DNA of 61,139 bases from the NCBI GenBank assembly GCA_900554305.1, contig USGV01000008.1, forward strand, positions 1 through 61,139, written 5' to 3'. Source of the stretch: an uncultured Mycoplasmatota bacterium (lineage in GTDB: Bacteria; Bacillota_I; Bacilli_A; RF39; UBA660). Below, piece after piece: positions 44,087 through 53,161 of the stretch. The translations under genes and the position numbers were made by a program. The notes beneath the pieces are model-generated. The model saw only the letters and a list, made by a program, of their open reading frames with translations, searched no databases and had not been told where the DNA came from. How positions within the stretch are numbered: the first letter of the stretch is position 1; each line of letters starts with the position of its first letter.

Positions 44087-44987
44087 AATATTGTTTTTTT
44101 TGGAATTTTCCTTTATTTTCTACCGCTCTTATTATTTGTGCTAGTAGATTGATGGCAATTTGCTCTGTTTTTCTATCTTGGTCTCTAAGAGGATTAAATT
44201 CTACTAAATCATAGGAAACAACTTGATCTAGATGTTTCATGATTAGTTCGTTGATTTTCATTGCTTCTTCTTCTGAGATTCCATCAAATTCTGGTACGGA
44301 TACTCCAGGAGCCACTTCAGGATCTAGTAAATCTAAATCATAACTAATATGTATTCCTTTTGTTTTTTCTCCAGCAATTCTAAATGCTTCTTCTACAACT
44401 GCTTCTACACCTTTTTCTTTAATGTCTTCGGTAGTAAACACGGTAATACCAGAATATTTGACGTTATCTTTTTCCCAGTCGTCAATACTTCTAGCACCTA
44501 CTACAACTGCTTTTGAAGGTTGAATAATATTTCCGTCATGGAAGTATCTTAATTCTCCATTTTTATATCCTGTAATTGCTGCTAGAGGAAGTCCATGAAT
44601 ATTTCCTGTGACAGTGGTATCGAAAGTGTTGTAATCCGTATGAGCATCGAACCATATAATACCAATGTTTTCATGTACTTTGGCACTAGCTAAAGCACTT
44701 GCAACAGCAATAGAATGGTCTCCTCCAATAGTAATAGGGAAGTAACCATCTTTTACTTTTTCTAAAATGGCTTGATATAGTTTTGTATTAAACTTATCAA
44801 TTTCATAATCATTTTTTCTTAAGTCTGATAAATTTCTACTTTTTATAATATTTTCATCTTGTACTAGAGAAAAACTTTCTCCTTTATAAAAACCTTTTAA
44901 GTCGTTCATTAATTGAACTGGTCCTAGATGAGCTCCATCGATATGAACTCCTAAATCACTGCCAGCTCCTGCAATAAATGTTTTCAT
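44085..44987 (-). CDS. rocF: Arginase family hydrolase
   Basis: 300 residues. Binuclear manganese ureohydrolase: GGDHSIA, WFDAHTDYNT, GNIHGLPLA, SYDLDLLDPEVAPGVSVP. The GNIHGLPLA and length favour arginase (arginine to ornithine and urea) over agmatinase, but this is not certain. ATG at 44987 with AGAGGG upstream; a GTG at 44996 overlaps that site. Alone on the minus strand, with no other arginine genes nearby. Confidence 0.85.
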   Translation of the reverse strand: MKTFIAGAGSDLGVHIDGAHLGPVQLMNDLKGFYKGESFSLVQDENIIKSRNLSDLRKNDYEIDKFNTKLYQAILEKVKDGYFPITIGGDHSIAVASALASAKVHENIGIIWFDAHTDYNTFDTTVTGNIHGLPLAAITGYKNGELRYFHDGNIIQPSKAVVVGARSIDDWEKDNVKYSGITVFTTEDIKEKGVEAVVEEAFRIAGEKTKGIHISYDLDLLDPEVAPGVSVPEFDGISEEEAMKINELIMKHLDQVVSYDLVEFNPLRDQDRKTEQIAINLLAQIIRAVENKGKFQKKQY

Positions 44988-45065
44988 AACTTTCACCCTC
45001 TTACATTTTAGAATAAATGCTTGAAGATAGCAAGAAAAAGTCTTTTTTTTTGTCTTTCTTTACTG

Positions 45066-45071
45066 TATAAT
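45066..45071 (+). promoter_or_regulatory. -10 box of murE
   Basis: TATAAT 16 bp before the murE ATG. It covers an in-frame ATG at 45070, which therefore cannot be the start of the protein made from this promoter. Confidence 0.6.
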
Positions 45072-45087
45072 GATTTTGGGTGATAAT

Positions 45088-46536
45088 ATGAAAAAACTTA
45101 GTGAATTATATCCTGGTGTTAGTGAGGATGTAACTATTAAAGCAATTAAGATTAACTCTAAGGAATGTGAACCTGGAGATTTATTTGTTTGTACGATGGG
45201 AGTTACTGCTGATCGTCATGAATTTATTGGAGATGCTATAAGCCATGGTGCTAGTGCTGTTGTAGTATCTCGTGATGTTGGGGATATTGGTGTTCCAGTT
45301 GTAAAAGTACCTGATACTAATCGAGAACTTCCTTATTTATGTCAGAAGTTTTATGATTATCCCGATCAAAAATTAAAAGTTTTAGGTATTACTGGTACGG
45401 ATGGAAAGACTTCTACAGCAACGATTATGCAAACATTAATTGGCAATGATCTTTGTGGTTATATTGGTACAAATGGTAGAAGCTGTGCTAAATTTACAGG
45501 CGATAATCCTAATACCACTCCAGATGTTCATTTGCTTTATGCTTATTTTAAAGAATTTTTGGATTGTGGGTGTAAGTATGTGGCAATGGAAGCAAGTAGT
45601 GAAGCTTTCTTTAGAAATAGACTTCAGACTATACAATTTGATTTAAGTGTGTATACAAATATCACTTCTGAGCATTTAAATATTCATGGAAGTTTTGAAA
45701 ATTATGTACAATGTAAAGAACAGTTATTTAAACAGACAAAAAAAGATGGTTATTGCGTGTTAAATATGGATGATCCTTATTATGAACAGATTAAATCTAT
45801 TTGTAATGGAAAAGTAGTCACTTATGGTATGAAGGAGGATGCTACTTTACAAATTGTTGATTTTAAAGCATATCCTACACATACAATGATTCATTTTAAA
45901 TACAGGGATGAAGTAATTGAGGTAGACAGTCCATTATTAGGAGATTTTAATGTCTATAATTTGGCAGCAGGACTTTTAGCAGCTCTTTGTGTTGGCGTTT
46001 CTATGGAGAAAGCATTAGCTCGTATTAAGAATATAACTATTAATGGTAGACTTGATTTATTAAATACAAATACACCATATTATGTTATGGTTGATTATGC
46101 GCATACTCCTAATGGTATTACAAAGCTTTTAAATTTTGTACATACCTTAGATATTAATCGTAGTATAGTTGTCATTGGTCAAGCAGGGGAGAGAGACTAT
46201 ATTAAGCGTCCACAGGTAGGAGAAGTTGTGGTTAAAAATGCGACACATGCTATATTTACTTATGAAGATCCTAGAAGTGAAGATCCTAAAGTTATTTGTG
46301 ATGATATCGTTAAAACTGTAAAAGATACTTATCATAATTATGAAATAGTAATTGATAGACGTGAGGCTATACAGAAGGCCATTGATATGGCGGGAGAAAA
46401 AGATATGGTTTTAATTCTTGGGAAAGGTAATGAGACTTATCAAAAATTAAAGACTGAAACAATTTACTTTAATGATGAAGAGGAAGCATATCAAGCTGTT
46501 GCTAATAGAAAAATAAGAGAAGGAGTTACTAATTAG
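45088..46536 (+). CDS. murE: UDP-MurNAc-tripeptide synthetase MurE
   Basis: 482 residues, three Mur ligase domains. P-loop GITGTDGKTS (about 100-109), carbamylated-Lys segment NYVQCKEQLF, GRLDLL, and VDYAHTPNGI. The amino-acid pocket reads YEDPRSEDP (about 392-400); the R fits the DNPR motif of diaminopimelate-adding enzymes more than the lysine type, though the first residues differ. Adds the third amino acid to the peptidoglycan stem. It is separated from murG/murB by 9 kb. Confidence 0.92.
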   Translation: MKKLSELYPGVSEDVTIKAIKINSKECEPGDLFVCTMGVTADRHEFIGDAISHGASAVVVSRDVGDIGVPVVKVPDTNRELPYLCQKFYDYPDQKLKVLGITGTDGKTSTATIMQTLIGNDLCGYIGTNGRSCAKFTGDNPNTTPDVHLLYAYFKEFLDCGCKYVAMEASSEAFFRNRLQTIQFDLSVYTNITSEHLNIHGSFENYVQCKEQLFKQTKKDGYCVLNMDDPYYEQIKSICNGKVVTYGMKEDATLQIVDFKAYPTHTMIHFKYRDEVIEVDSPLLGDFNVYNLAAGLLAALCVGVSMEKALARIKNITINGRLDLLNTNTPYYVMVDYAHTPNGITKLLNFVHTLDINRSIVVIGQAGERDYIKRPQVGEVVVKNATHAIFTYEDPRSEDPKVICDDIVKTVKDTYHNYEIVIDRREAIQKAIDMAGEKDMVLILGKGNETYQKLKTETIYFNDEEEAYQAVANRKIREGVTN

Positions 46537-46547
46537 TGCTCTTTTTC
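46518..46547 (+). terminator. Possible terminator at the murE stop
   Basis: AGAAGGAG pairs with CTCTTTTT around a loop containing ACTAATTAGT, with the murE stop inside. Several G-T pairs make it weaker than the others. Confidence 0.5.
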
Positions 46548-46633
46548 TTTCACTGATGGGTACAAATATAGGTTTTTGATTGATTTAATTTAAAGTTTAT
46601 GTTAGTATAAATGCTACTGAAAGGGAGGATAGT

Positions 46634-47278
46634 ATGTTAGAATTTATTATTATTAGTGGTTTAGCTACAATGGGAGTTAATACGGCATGTTCTTTATTAG
46701 TCGCTAAAAAAGCAAAGGATAGAGGATATGTTAATAAGCTTTATAATCGTTCACAGGAGAAAAAAGGCCCTGTTAGAAAAACAGTAGAATTTTTATTTAA
46801 TTTTATTCCAGGTGTAAATATTATTGTTTCCGCTATTGTAGTAGCTGGTACGGGGTATGCTTTAATTTCTGCCAGTGATAAAAAAGATGAAAAAATTTGG
46901 GGACCTGATTCTAAAATGGATGCTTTTTATACAAATAGTTATTATGATGATTTAGATAAAAAGCTTGTGGGACTAGAAGATGCTATGAAATTAGATGGAG
47001 CAACACCTGAGATTATAAAGACAGAAATGAAAAAAGCCGAGGATGAAGTTTATTCAAATCATGCTAAATTGTCAGAAAAGAAACGTAGAGAATTAAAAGC
47101 AATGAGCGATGCAGCATTATGGTTAAGAGACTTCGAATTAGAAAATGGACTATCTTATGAAGAAAGAGGAGAGCTTTTCCCAGCATATACAAAAGACTTT
47201 ATGAATACTAAAGAGAATGCTAAACCAAAAGCTATTCAAAAAACTTTAAAAATGGTTAATAATCGTTCAACAAAATAA
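46634..47278 (+). CDS. Orphan protein with two membrane helices
   Basis: 214 residues. Hydrophobic segments at about 2-22 and 56-79, then a charged helical domain of 130 residues on the presumed cytoplasmic side (loop KAKDRGYVNKLYNR is basic). GGGAGGAT site, separate unit ending in a hairpin. I do not recognise it. Confidence 0.75.
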   Translation: MLEFIIISGLATMGVNTACSLLVAKKAKDRGYVNKLYNRSQEKKGPVRKTVEFLFNFIPGVNIIVSAIVVAGTGYALISASDKKDEKIWGPDSKMDAFYTNSYYDDLDKKLVGLEDAMKLDGATPEIIKTEMKKAEDEVYSNHAKLSEKKRRELKAMSDAALWLRDFELENGLSYEERGELFPAYTKDFMNTKENAKPKAIQKTLKMVNNRSTK

Positions 47279-47303
47279 AGCGAATAGATTTTATTCGCTT
47301 TTT
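47278..47303 (+). terminator. Terminator overlapping the stop codon
   Basis: AAGCGAATA / TATTCGCTT (47278-47286 with 47292-47300), then TTT. The stop TAA touches the left arm. Confidence 0.85.
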
Positions 47304-47330
47304 ATGTTATTATTATATTTAGGTGATAAA

Positions 47331-47813
47331 GTGGTAAAAAAGATTATTAAGGGATGTATTGTGATATTATGTATGGTTATTATTTTTTCTTTTTCTATGG
47401 ATAATTCTAGCGAATCTACAAGAAAGAGTGAAGGTGTTATTCTTGAGGTCACGTCTTTTTTAGGTTTTGATTTAACCAGTCAACAGCAACAACATATTGT
47501 AGAGTTGTTTTTTGTTCCGGTTAGAAAAGCAGCACACTTTTTCATTTATTTTGTATTAGGAATTACTTTAATTAGTTTCTTACGGGAGTTTTCAATCCCT
47601 ATTCGTAAATTGATACTGTTATCTATTTTTTTAGCATTTTTATATGCTTGTAGTGACGAAGTTCATCAGTTATTTGTTGCTGGTAGAAGTGGACAAGTTA
47701 GTGATGTTTTGCTAGATACTATTGGAGCAAGTGTAGGAGTAGGACTATATTACTTATTATTTAGAAAAAAGTTGAAGGAGATAGATTATGAACAAAAAGA
47801 AAGAATTGGCTAA
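47331..47813 (+). CDS. VanZ-like membrane protein
   Basis: 160 residues from the GTG at 47331, 5 bp after AGGTGA; the ATG at 47304 lies in the promoter region. About four transmembrane helices. The VanZ signature DEVHQLFVAGRSGQVSDVLLDTIGA is present, with an SFSMDNSSESTRKSE loop typical of the family. Relatives include VanZ (teicoplanin resistance) and many envelope proteins of unknown role, so no resistance is implied. It overlaps the flippase start by 26 bp. Confidence 0.85.
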   Translation: MVKKIIKGCIVILCMVIIFSFSMDNSSESTRKSEGVILEVTSFLGFDLTSQQQQHIVELFFVPVRKAAHFFIYFVLGITLISFLREFSIPIRKLILLSIFLAFLYACSDEVHQLFVAGRSGQVSDVLLDTIGASVGVGLYYLLFRKKLKEIDYEQKERIG

Positions 47814-49206
47814 AAATACGATTATTATTTTTGCAGGAAAAGTTTGTACTCAGTTAATTTCATTTCTATTACTTCCTTTATATACTAGTTATTTATTAAC
47901 AGAGGAATATGGATTTGTTGATTTAATTACGACATATGTTACTTTAATTGTTCCTATTATTACTATGGAACTCGAAATGAGTGTTTTTCGTTATTTAGTA
48001 GATTGTCGTAAAGATAAAAAGGAAACGAAGAGAGTTTTTAGTAATAATTTTATTATTTTACTTTTTTCTTTATTTATATTTATTATTGGATACTTAATCG
48101 TTACTTGTTTTTGGAAGTTTGATTATCGTTTTCTTATTCTATTTGATATTGTTATTTGTACTTTCTCAGGAAACTTTTTACAGATTGCTAGAGGTGTAGG
48201 TAGAACACTTGATTATGCTATTAGTTGTATTATTACTGGTGTTAGTACAATTCTTTTGAATATCTTACTTATTGTTGTATTTAAACTTGGGGCCTTTGGT
48301 ATGATTACTTCTATGGCCATTGCTAATGGATTAGGGGCTCTTTACTTATTTATCCGTCTTAAGATGTGGCAATATATTGATTTTAAGAAGAAAGATAAAA
48401 AATTGATTAAAGAAATGTATAAGTATTCTGTTCCACTTGTTCCTAATGGAATTAGTTGGTGGATTGTGAATGTTTCTGATCGTACTATTATTACGGCTAT
48501 TTTAGGTGCTGCTGCCAATGGTATTTATGCTGTTAGTAATAAATTTCCTACTATTTTGTCTAGTTTATTAGGAATCTTTAATTTATCTTGGAGTGAGTCG
48601 GCAGCGTTACATATTAATAGCCCTGACAGGGATCAATTCTTTTCTGATATCTCTAATACAGTTACGAAATTATTTACTTGTTTAGGTGTAGGTATGATTG
48701 CTTGTATGCCTTTTGTATTTCCTTTATTAGTTAATCATAGTTATGATGATGCTTATTACTATATACCAATTCTAATTTTGGGTGCAGTATTTAATGTTGT
48801 TATTTGTTTATATAGTGCAGTTTATATTGCTAAAAAGATGACGAAACAGGTTGCTATGACTTCTATTATTGGGGCGGTTATTAATATAGTTGTAAATATT
48901 GGGTTGATTCATTTTATAGGACTTTTTGCTGCCGCTTTATCTACAGCAGTTTCTTATTTAGTTATGATGGTTTATCGTCATTTTGATTTAAAGAAATACA
49001 TTAATATTACTTATGAAAAGGGACTTCTTATTAAAACAATTTTAATATTTACTTTTGCTATTGTTATTTATTATCAACGTAATATCTATTTAGATATTTT
49101 GAGTCTTATTGTAGTAGTTATTTATTCTATTTTGATGAATAAGGAATTTTTACTTGCTACCAAGAATACAATTATGCAAAAGGTATTTCATAAAACAGTT
49201 CGTTGA
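47788..49206 (+). CDS. Wzx-like polysaccharide flippase (MOP superfamily)
   Basis: 472 residues, 12-14 transmembrane helices. The N-terminus (AGKVCTQLISFLLLPLYTSYLLTEEYGFVDL) and the central VSDRTIITAILGAAANGIYAVSNKFP are typical of Wzx/polysaccharide export flippases. Likely moves an undecaprenyl-linked glycan across the membrane. GGAGATAG precedes the ATG inside the VanZ-like gene. No glycosyltransferase operon surrounds it, unlike usual capsule loci. Confidence 0.85.
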   Translation: MNKKKELAKNTIIIFAGKVCTQLISFLLLPLYTSYLLTEEYGFVDLITTYVTLIVPIITMELEMSVFRYLVDCRKDKKETKRVFSNNFIILLFSLFIFIIGYLIVTCFWKFDYRFLILFDIVICTFSGNFLQIARGVGRTLDYAISCIITGVSTILLNILLIVVFKLGAFGMITSMAIANGLGALYLFIRLKMWQYIDFKKKDKKLIKEMYKYSVPLVPNGISWWIVNVSDRTIITAILGAAANGIYAVSNKFPTILSSLLGIFNLSWSESAALHINSPDRDQFFSDISNTVTKLFTCLGVGMIACMPFVFPLLVNHSYDDAYYYIPILILGAVFNVVICLYSAVYIAKKMTKQVAMTSIIGAVINIVVNIGLIHFIGLFAAALSTAVSYLVMMVYRHFDLKKYINITYEKGLLIKTILIFTFAIVIYYQRNIYLDILSLIVVVIYSILMNKEFLLATKNTIMQKVFHKTVR

Positions 49207-49218
49207 TTTTCTTTCTCT

Positions 49219-49231
49219 TCTATGTTATAAT
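49219..49231 (+). promoter_or_regulatory. Extended -10 promoter of the 49257 gene
   Basis: TGT-TATAAT shortly after the flippase stop codon, followed by AAAGAGGTGGG and the ATG. Confidence 0.55.
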
Positions 49232-49256
49232 AGTCGAAATTTAAAGAGGTGGGCTT

Positions 49257-49793
49257 ATGACTAGAAGTGAAGAAATTCTTTCTTTGAAACAACAAAGGCA
49301 GAAATTACTTGATAAAAAAATATTGTTAGAAGCAAAAGCTAATAATTATATTAAACGATATGATCAATTGAGTGATAAGTATGTGGAGCAACAGACTCAA
49401 TTAGATCAACTTCAGAAATTTAGTGATTTTTGTGAATCTGTTCCTGAAAAAATTTTAGGTAATGTTATTAATGAGGGGTGTATAGGTTTTGGAGCATCTT
49501 TGGGAGCGGTTTTAGTTACTGGTGGAGTACCTTTTATACCTTTTATTGTTGGTCCTATTGTAGGTGTTATTGGTTCTATGATTAAGACTCCTATGACTTA
49601 TTATTCTTTAAAGAAAAAAGCAATGCTTGGGGATCTTTTGGATTTTGAGATGAAACATTATGATGTTAGTGAACGTAAGAAGGGGACTTTTGGTGCTAGA
49701 GAGATTATGCGTCATGAAGCAGAAGAGTATGGAGATGAAGTGTTTGCCATGGATTCTCAAATAAATTCTCTTGTTAAAGGGAAAATTAGATAA
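49257..49793 (+). CDS. Coiled-coil protein with hydrophobic hairpin, copy A
   Basis: 178 residues. A charged coiled-coil helix (about 5-60), a glycine-rich hydrophobic hairpin (about 75-113), then a charged tail with LGDLLDFEMKHYDVSER. The layout and the GDL-E-Y-D-ER tail pattern are shared with the next gene, so the two look like diverged paralogues. Unknown function. Confidence 0.75.
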   Translation: MTRSEEILSLKQQRQKLLDKKILLEAKANNYIKRYDQLSDKYVEQQTQLDQLQKFSDFCESVPEKILGNVINEGCIGFGASLGAVLVTGGVPFIPFIVGPIVGVIGSMIKTPMTYYSLKKKAMLGDLLDFEMKHYDVSERKKGTFGAREIMRHEAEEYGDEVFAMDSQINSLVKGKIR

Positions 49794-49812
49794 TTAGATA
49801 CAGGAGGTTTTT

Positions 49813-50325
49813 ATGCGAGAGTTAGATCTTTTAAAAGAGAAAAAAAGATGTTTAGAAAAAGCTTTAGTTTCTAATCAACGTATGATTAATAAATATGCCA
49901 TGGAAGGAGAAAATCTCCAAAGAAAATATGATGAAGAAAAGTTAAAATATGATTTTCTTTCTGATATGCCTGAAAAGAAAGAACAGTTTGAAGCAGATGT
50001 TGTTACAGGGGCATTAGCTTTTGCAGTTGGTTCTCTTCCTGGTTATCTTGAACATTCTGGTATTATTTCTGTTGCTATTACAACTTTCATTGGATTAGGT
50101 GTATGTGGTGGAATTGTTTTACTTAGAAATCAACCTTATTTATCTAGAAGAAAACCTGATTTTGGAGATTTAGAAGAATTAGAGCTTTCTATTTATGATA
50201 CAGAAGAGAGATTAAAGGGAATAGATTTTGGTACTGATTATTTGCAAACAAGAAGTGCACATATGAGGGAAGCAATTACGAAGATTCGTACCCAGATTTC
50301 TCCTGTGAGGCAAAAAACTTTATAA
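49813..50325 (+). CDS. Coiled-coil protein with hydrophobic hairpin, copy B
   Basis: 170 residues. Coiled coil (about 3-62), hydrophobic hairpin (about 65-103), and tail FGDLEELELSIYDTEERLKG, which parallels LGDLLDFEMKHYDVSER in copy A. AGGAGG site, 20 bp after copy A, so one operon. Unknown function. Confidence 0.75.
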   Translation: MRELDLLKEKKRCLEKALVSNQRMINKYAMEGENLQRKYDEEKLKYDFLSDMPEKKEQFEADVVTGALAFAVGSLPGYLEHSGIISVAITTFIGLGVCGGIVLLRNQPYLSRRKPDFGDLEELELSIYDTEERLKGIDFGTDYLQTRSAHMREAITKIRTQISPVRQKTL

Positions 50326-50363
50326 TTCGACAAGTGAAAACATATAATTCAGTAGGTGATTAT

Positions 50364-51062
50364 ATGTTTTTTCAATTGTTTTCTATATTAAAAGATTTTT
50401 TTTGCTTTACAGGATCTTATTCTAATGAGGTTTTTCCTGAACCCCTTACTTCTAAAGAGGAAGAAGAATATATTTTAAAGAAGGAAAATGGGGATAGGGA
50501 TGCCCGTAATCAGTTAATTGAACATAATTTGAGACTTGTTGCACACATTGTGAAAAAGTTTGATCCTAAAAATGGGGATGCAGATGATTTAATTAGTATT
50601 GGTACTATTGGTCTTATTAAAGGAGTAGATAGCTTTTCTCGTGATAAAGGTGTAAAAATTACTACTTATTGTGCTAGGTGTATTGAAAATGAGATACTTA
50701 TGTATTTTCGCAGTAATAATAAATATAGTAAGGATATTTCTATTAATGAGGCAGTAGGTTTTGATAAAGATGGAAATGAAATTGCTATACAAGATGTATT
50801 AAAGAGTCCAAAGCCTGATTTTGTTGAAGATATCAATATGAAAGATCATATTGTATTACTAAAAAGGTATATGAAAATTTTACTTCCTAGAGAAAGGGAA
50901 ATATTAATACGTAGATATGGTCTTTATGATCATGATGAAGAGACTCAGAAAGAAATTGCTAAAAAGTTGCATATCTCTAGGAGCTATGTTTCTAGAATTG
51001 AAAAGCGTGCCCTTACAAAAATTTTAAGAGAATTTATTAAAGATAAGCAATATGATATATAA
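50364..51062 (+). CDS. sigK: Sporulation-type sigma factor SigK homologue
   Basis: 232 residues. Close to B. subtilis sigma-K in region 2 (IEHNLRLVAHIVKKF, DLISIGTIGLIKG, ARCIENEILM) and region 4 (TQKEIAKKLHISRSYVSRIEKRAL). The first 20 residues are hydrophobic with a GSY ahead of FPEPL, which resembles the pro-sequence and cleavage site (S-Y) removed by SpoIVFB. The gene is continuous, not split by a skin element. ATG at 50364 with TAGGTGAT; an upstream GTG start at 50334 lacks a site. In B. subtilis it directs late mother-cell transcription. Confidence 0.88.
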   Translation: MFFQLFSILKDFFCFTGSYSNEVFPEPLTSKEEEEYILKKENGDRDARNQLIEHNLRLVAHIVKKFDPKNGDADDLISIGTIGLIKGVDSFSRDKGVKITTYCARCIENEILMYFRSNNKYSKDISINEAVGFDKDGNEIAIQDVLKSPKPDFVEDINMKDHIVLLKRYMKILLPREREILIRRYGLYDHDEETQKEIAKKLHISRSYVSRIEKRALTKILREFIKDKQYDI

Positions 51063-51120
51063 TACTATTATAGACACTAATATTTAATTTTAGTATAATT
51101 ATGGTAGTGAGAGTGATAAT

Positions 51121-52599
51121 ATGGGTAGAAAAAAATTGTTGCAACGTTATTATAAGCCTTCTAATTTGGATGGAAAATTAAATGCTTTACAGAAAAAGAG
51201 ATTATCTTATATTTTGTTTCAAAAAATCTGTATTTGTTTTTTATTCTTAGTTATTGGTATATGTTTATTGTCTTCTTATAAAATGTTGTTTTTTCCTAGA
51301 ATTGAGTTGAAGGGGACTAGTGTTGTTACTGTTCCTTATCAGGGAAAGTATAGGGAAGCTGGTTATTTATCTAGTTATCAAGGAAAAAATATTACTGACT
51401 CTGTTAAAGTTACTGGGAAAGTTAATCCTAAAAAATTGGGGGAGTATCTTATTACTTACACAGTTTCTTATCAGGGGAGAACTACCTCTAAAACTAGAAT
51501 TGTTAAAGTCGTAGATAATAAGAAGCCTAAAATAGAATTTACTACAGATAAGAATACATTATATATTTGTCCTAATTCTAAATATTTATTTGATGATTAT
51601 AAAGCCATTGATAATTATGATGGAGATATTACGGATTTAGTTACTGTAAAAGAGAATGGTAATGTTATGAGGTATCAAGTGAGAGATACTTTTGGTAATC
51701 GTACTGTTGTTGATAGAAAAGTAATTTATAAAGATGTAGAAAAACCGAAGTTAACTTTAGATTCTCCTGAGACAGTTATGTTGATGGTGGGAGATAAGTT
51801 TTCTGATTCTACTTATCAAGTGAGTGACAATTGCTCTCGTGATGTTGAAGTTAAAATTACTGGTAAGGTTGATACTAGTAAAGTGGGTGAATATCAGAGA
51901 ATTTATAAAGCGATAGATGAAGCTGGGAATGTTACTAAGGTGGTACAGAAGGTTATTGTGATGGAACCTATGAAAAAGGGAGTTATTTATCTTACTTTTG
52001 ATGATGGTCCTAGAAGTGGTACTACTGATATTATTTTGAATGTTTTAAAAGAGAAAGGTGTGAAAGCAACGTTCTTTGTAACGAGTGGTGGACCTGATGA
52101 TCTAATTAAACGAGCTTATCTTGAAGGACATTCTATTGGACTTCACACGGCTAGTCATGATTATTCTATTGTTTATGGTTCCATTGATTCTTATTTTAAT
52201 GATTTAAAGATTGTTTCTGATAGAGTTGAGAAAATTACTGGAGAGCGGTCTATGATTATTCGTTTTCCGGGTGGGTCTAGTAATACCATTAGTAAGAGAT
52301 ATACACCTGGTATTATGAGCTTTCTAACTAAAGAAGTAGTTAATCGAGGGTATCGTTATTATGATTGGAATATTGATTCTAGAGATGCTGAAGGTGGAAA
52401 ATTTAATGCTGATGAAATAGCTGATTTTGTTACTTCTAAACTTTCTCATGATAAAGTTAATATGGTGTTAATGCACGATATTAAAGTAGTTACTAAAGAT
52501 GCGATTGGTAAAATTATTGATTATGGTCAGGCAAATGGTTATACATTTGAAGCTATTACTCCATTTACAGATATGGTTACGCAACGAGTAAATAATTAG
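51121..52599 (+). CDS. Membrane-anchored polysaccharide deacetylase with Ig-like domains
   Basis: 492 residues. A basic start, one transmembrane helix (about 34-55), three Ig-like DUF5011-type repeats (about 60-132, 135-205, 206-281), and a NodB domain. Catalytic features: D294-D295 in TFDDGP, H342 and H346 in HTASH, RFPGG (381-385), D415 in YDWNID, and H452-D453. Zinc-dependent removal of acetyl groups from peptidoglycan GlcNAc (PgdA-like) or another wall glycan is likely. Own TATAAT promoter at 51094. Confidence 0.88.
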   Translation: MGRKKLLQRYYKPSNLDGKLNALQKKRLSYILFQKICICFLFLVIGICLLSSYKMLFFPRIELKGTSVVTVPYQGKYREAGYLSSYQGKNITDSVKVTGKVNPKKLGEYLITYTVSYQGRTTSKTRIVKVVDNKKPKIEFTTDKNTLYICPNSKYLFDDYKAIDNYDGDITDLVTVKENGNVMRYQVRDTFGNRTVVDRKVIYKDVEKPKLTLDSPETVMLMVGDKFSDSTYQVSDNCSRDVEVKITGKVDTSKVGEYQRIYKAIDEAGNVTKVVQKVIVMEPMKKGVIYLTFDDGPRSGTTDIILNVLKEKGVKATFFVTSGGPDDLIKRAYLEGHSIGLHTASHDYSIVYGSIDSYFNDLKIVSDRVEKITGERSMIIRFPGGSSNTISKRYTPGIMSFLTKEVVNRGYRYYDWNIDSRDAEGGKFNADEIADFVTSKLSHDKVNMVLMHDIKVVTKDAIGKIIDYGQANGYTFEAITPFTDMVTQRVNN

Positions 52600-52642
52600 A
52601 CTAAATAAAAAAAGTAGTGTATAATGGTTAGTAGGTGGTATT

Positions 52643-53161
52643 ATGGGTATATTTAAACCTACGATGTATCGGAAAAATATTTTCGATATTGATTATCAAA
52701 AACTAAAGGAAAAAGGCATTCGTTGCCTTGTTTTCGACTTGGATAATACTCTTGGATTAATTGAACATGAGAAGTGTCCTAGAAATACGAAAAAGTTGAT
52801 AAAAAGTTTACAAAAAGATTTTCTAATATTTATTGCATCTAATAATAATAAAAGACGTATTAAACCTTATATGGAGGATTTGGGTGTTGGTGGAGTAGCT
52901 TGGTCTATGAAACCATCTACTAGAGGATTAAAGAAAATCAAGAAAGAATATAATCTTAAGAAAAAAGAAATGGTTATGATAGGCGATCAAATTGTTACAG
53001 ATGTTTTGGCAGGGAAAAGATTTAGAATTATGACTATTTTAGTTGATCCTTTAGGTAAGAAAGATTTAAAAATTACAGGTCTTAATCGATATTGGGAAGA
53101 TAAAATTATTCGCAGATATGAAAAAAAAGGTGAATTTAAGAGAGGTAATTATTATGACTAG
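52643..53161 (+). CDS. yqeG: HAD phosphatase YqeG
   Basis: 172 residues. HAD IIIA: FDLDNTLG (D32, D34), ASNNN as motif II, and MIGDQIVTDVLAGKR. Substrate unknown in the family, with a PGP-like phosphatase role proposed. It overlaps yqeH by 8 bp, the same pair as in B. subtilis. Confidence 0.92.
   Translation: MGIFKPTMYRKNIFDIDYQKLKEKGIRCLVFDLDNTLGLIEHEKCPRNTKKLIKSLQKDFLIFIASNNNKRRIKPYMEDLGVGGVAWSMKPSTRGLKKIKKEYNLKKKEMVMIGDQIVTDVLAGKRFRIMTILVDPLGKKDLKITGLNRYWEDKIIRRYEKKGEFKRGNYYD

Noticed and set aside
47331..47813. VanZ-like gene as glycopeptide resistance
   Set aside because: No vanHAX or VanRS neighbours. The family is broad and mostly unrelated to resistance.
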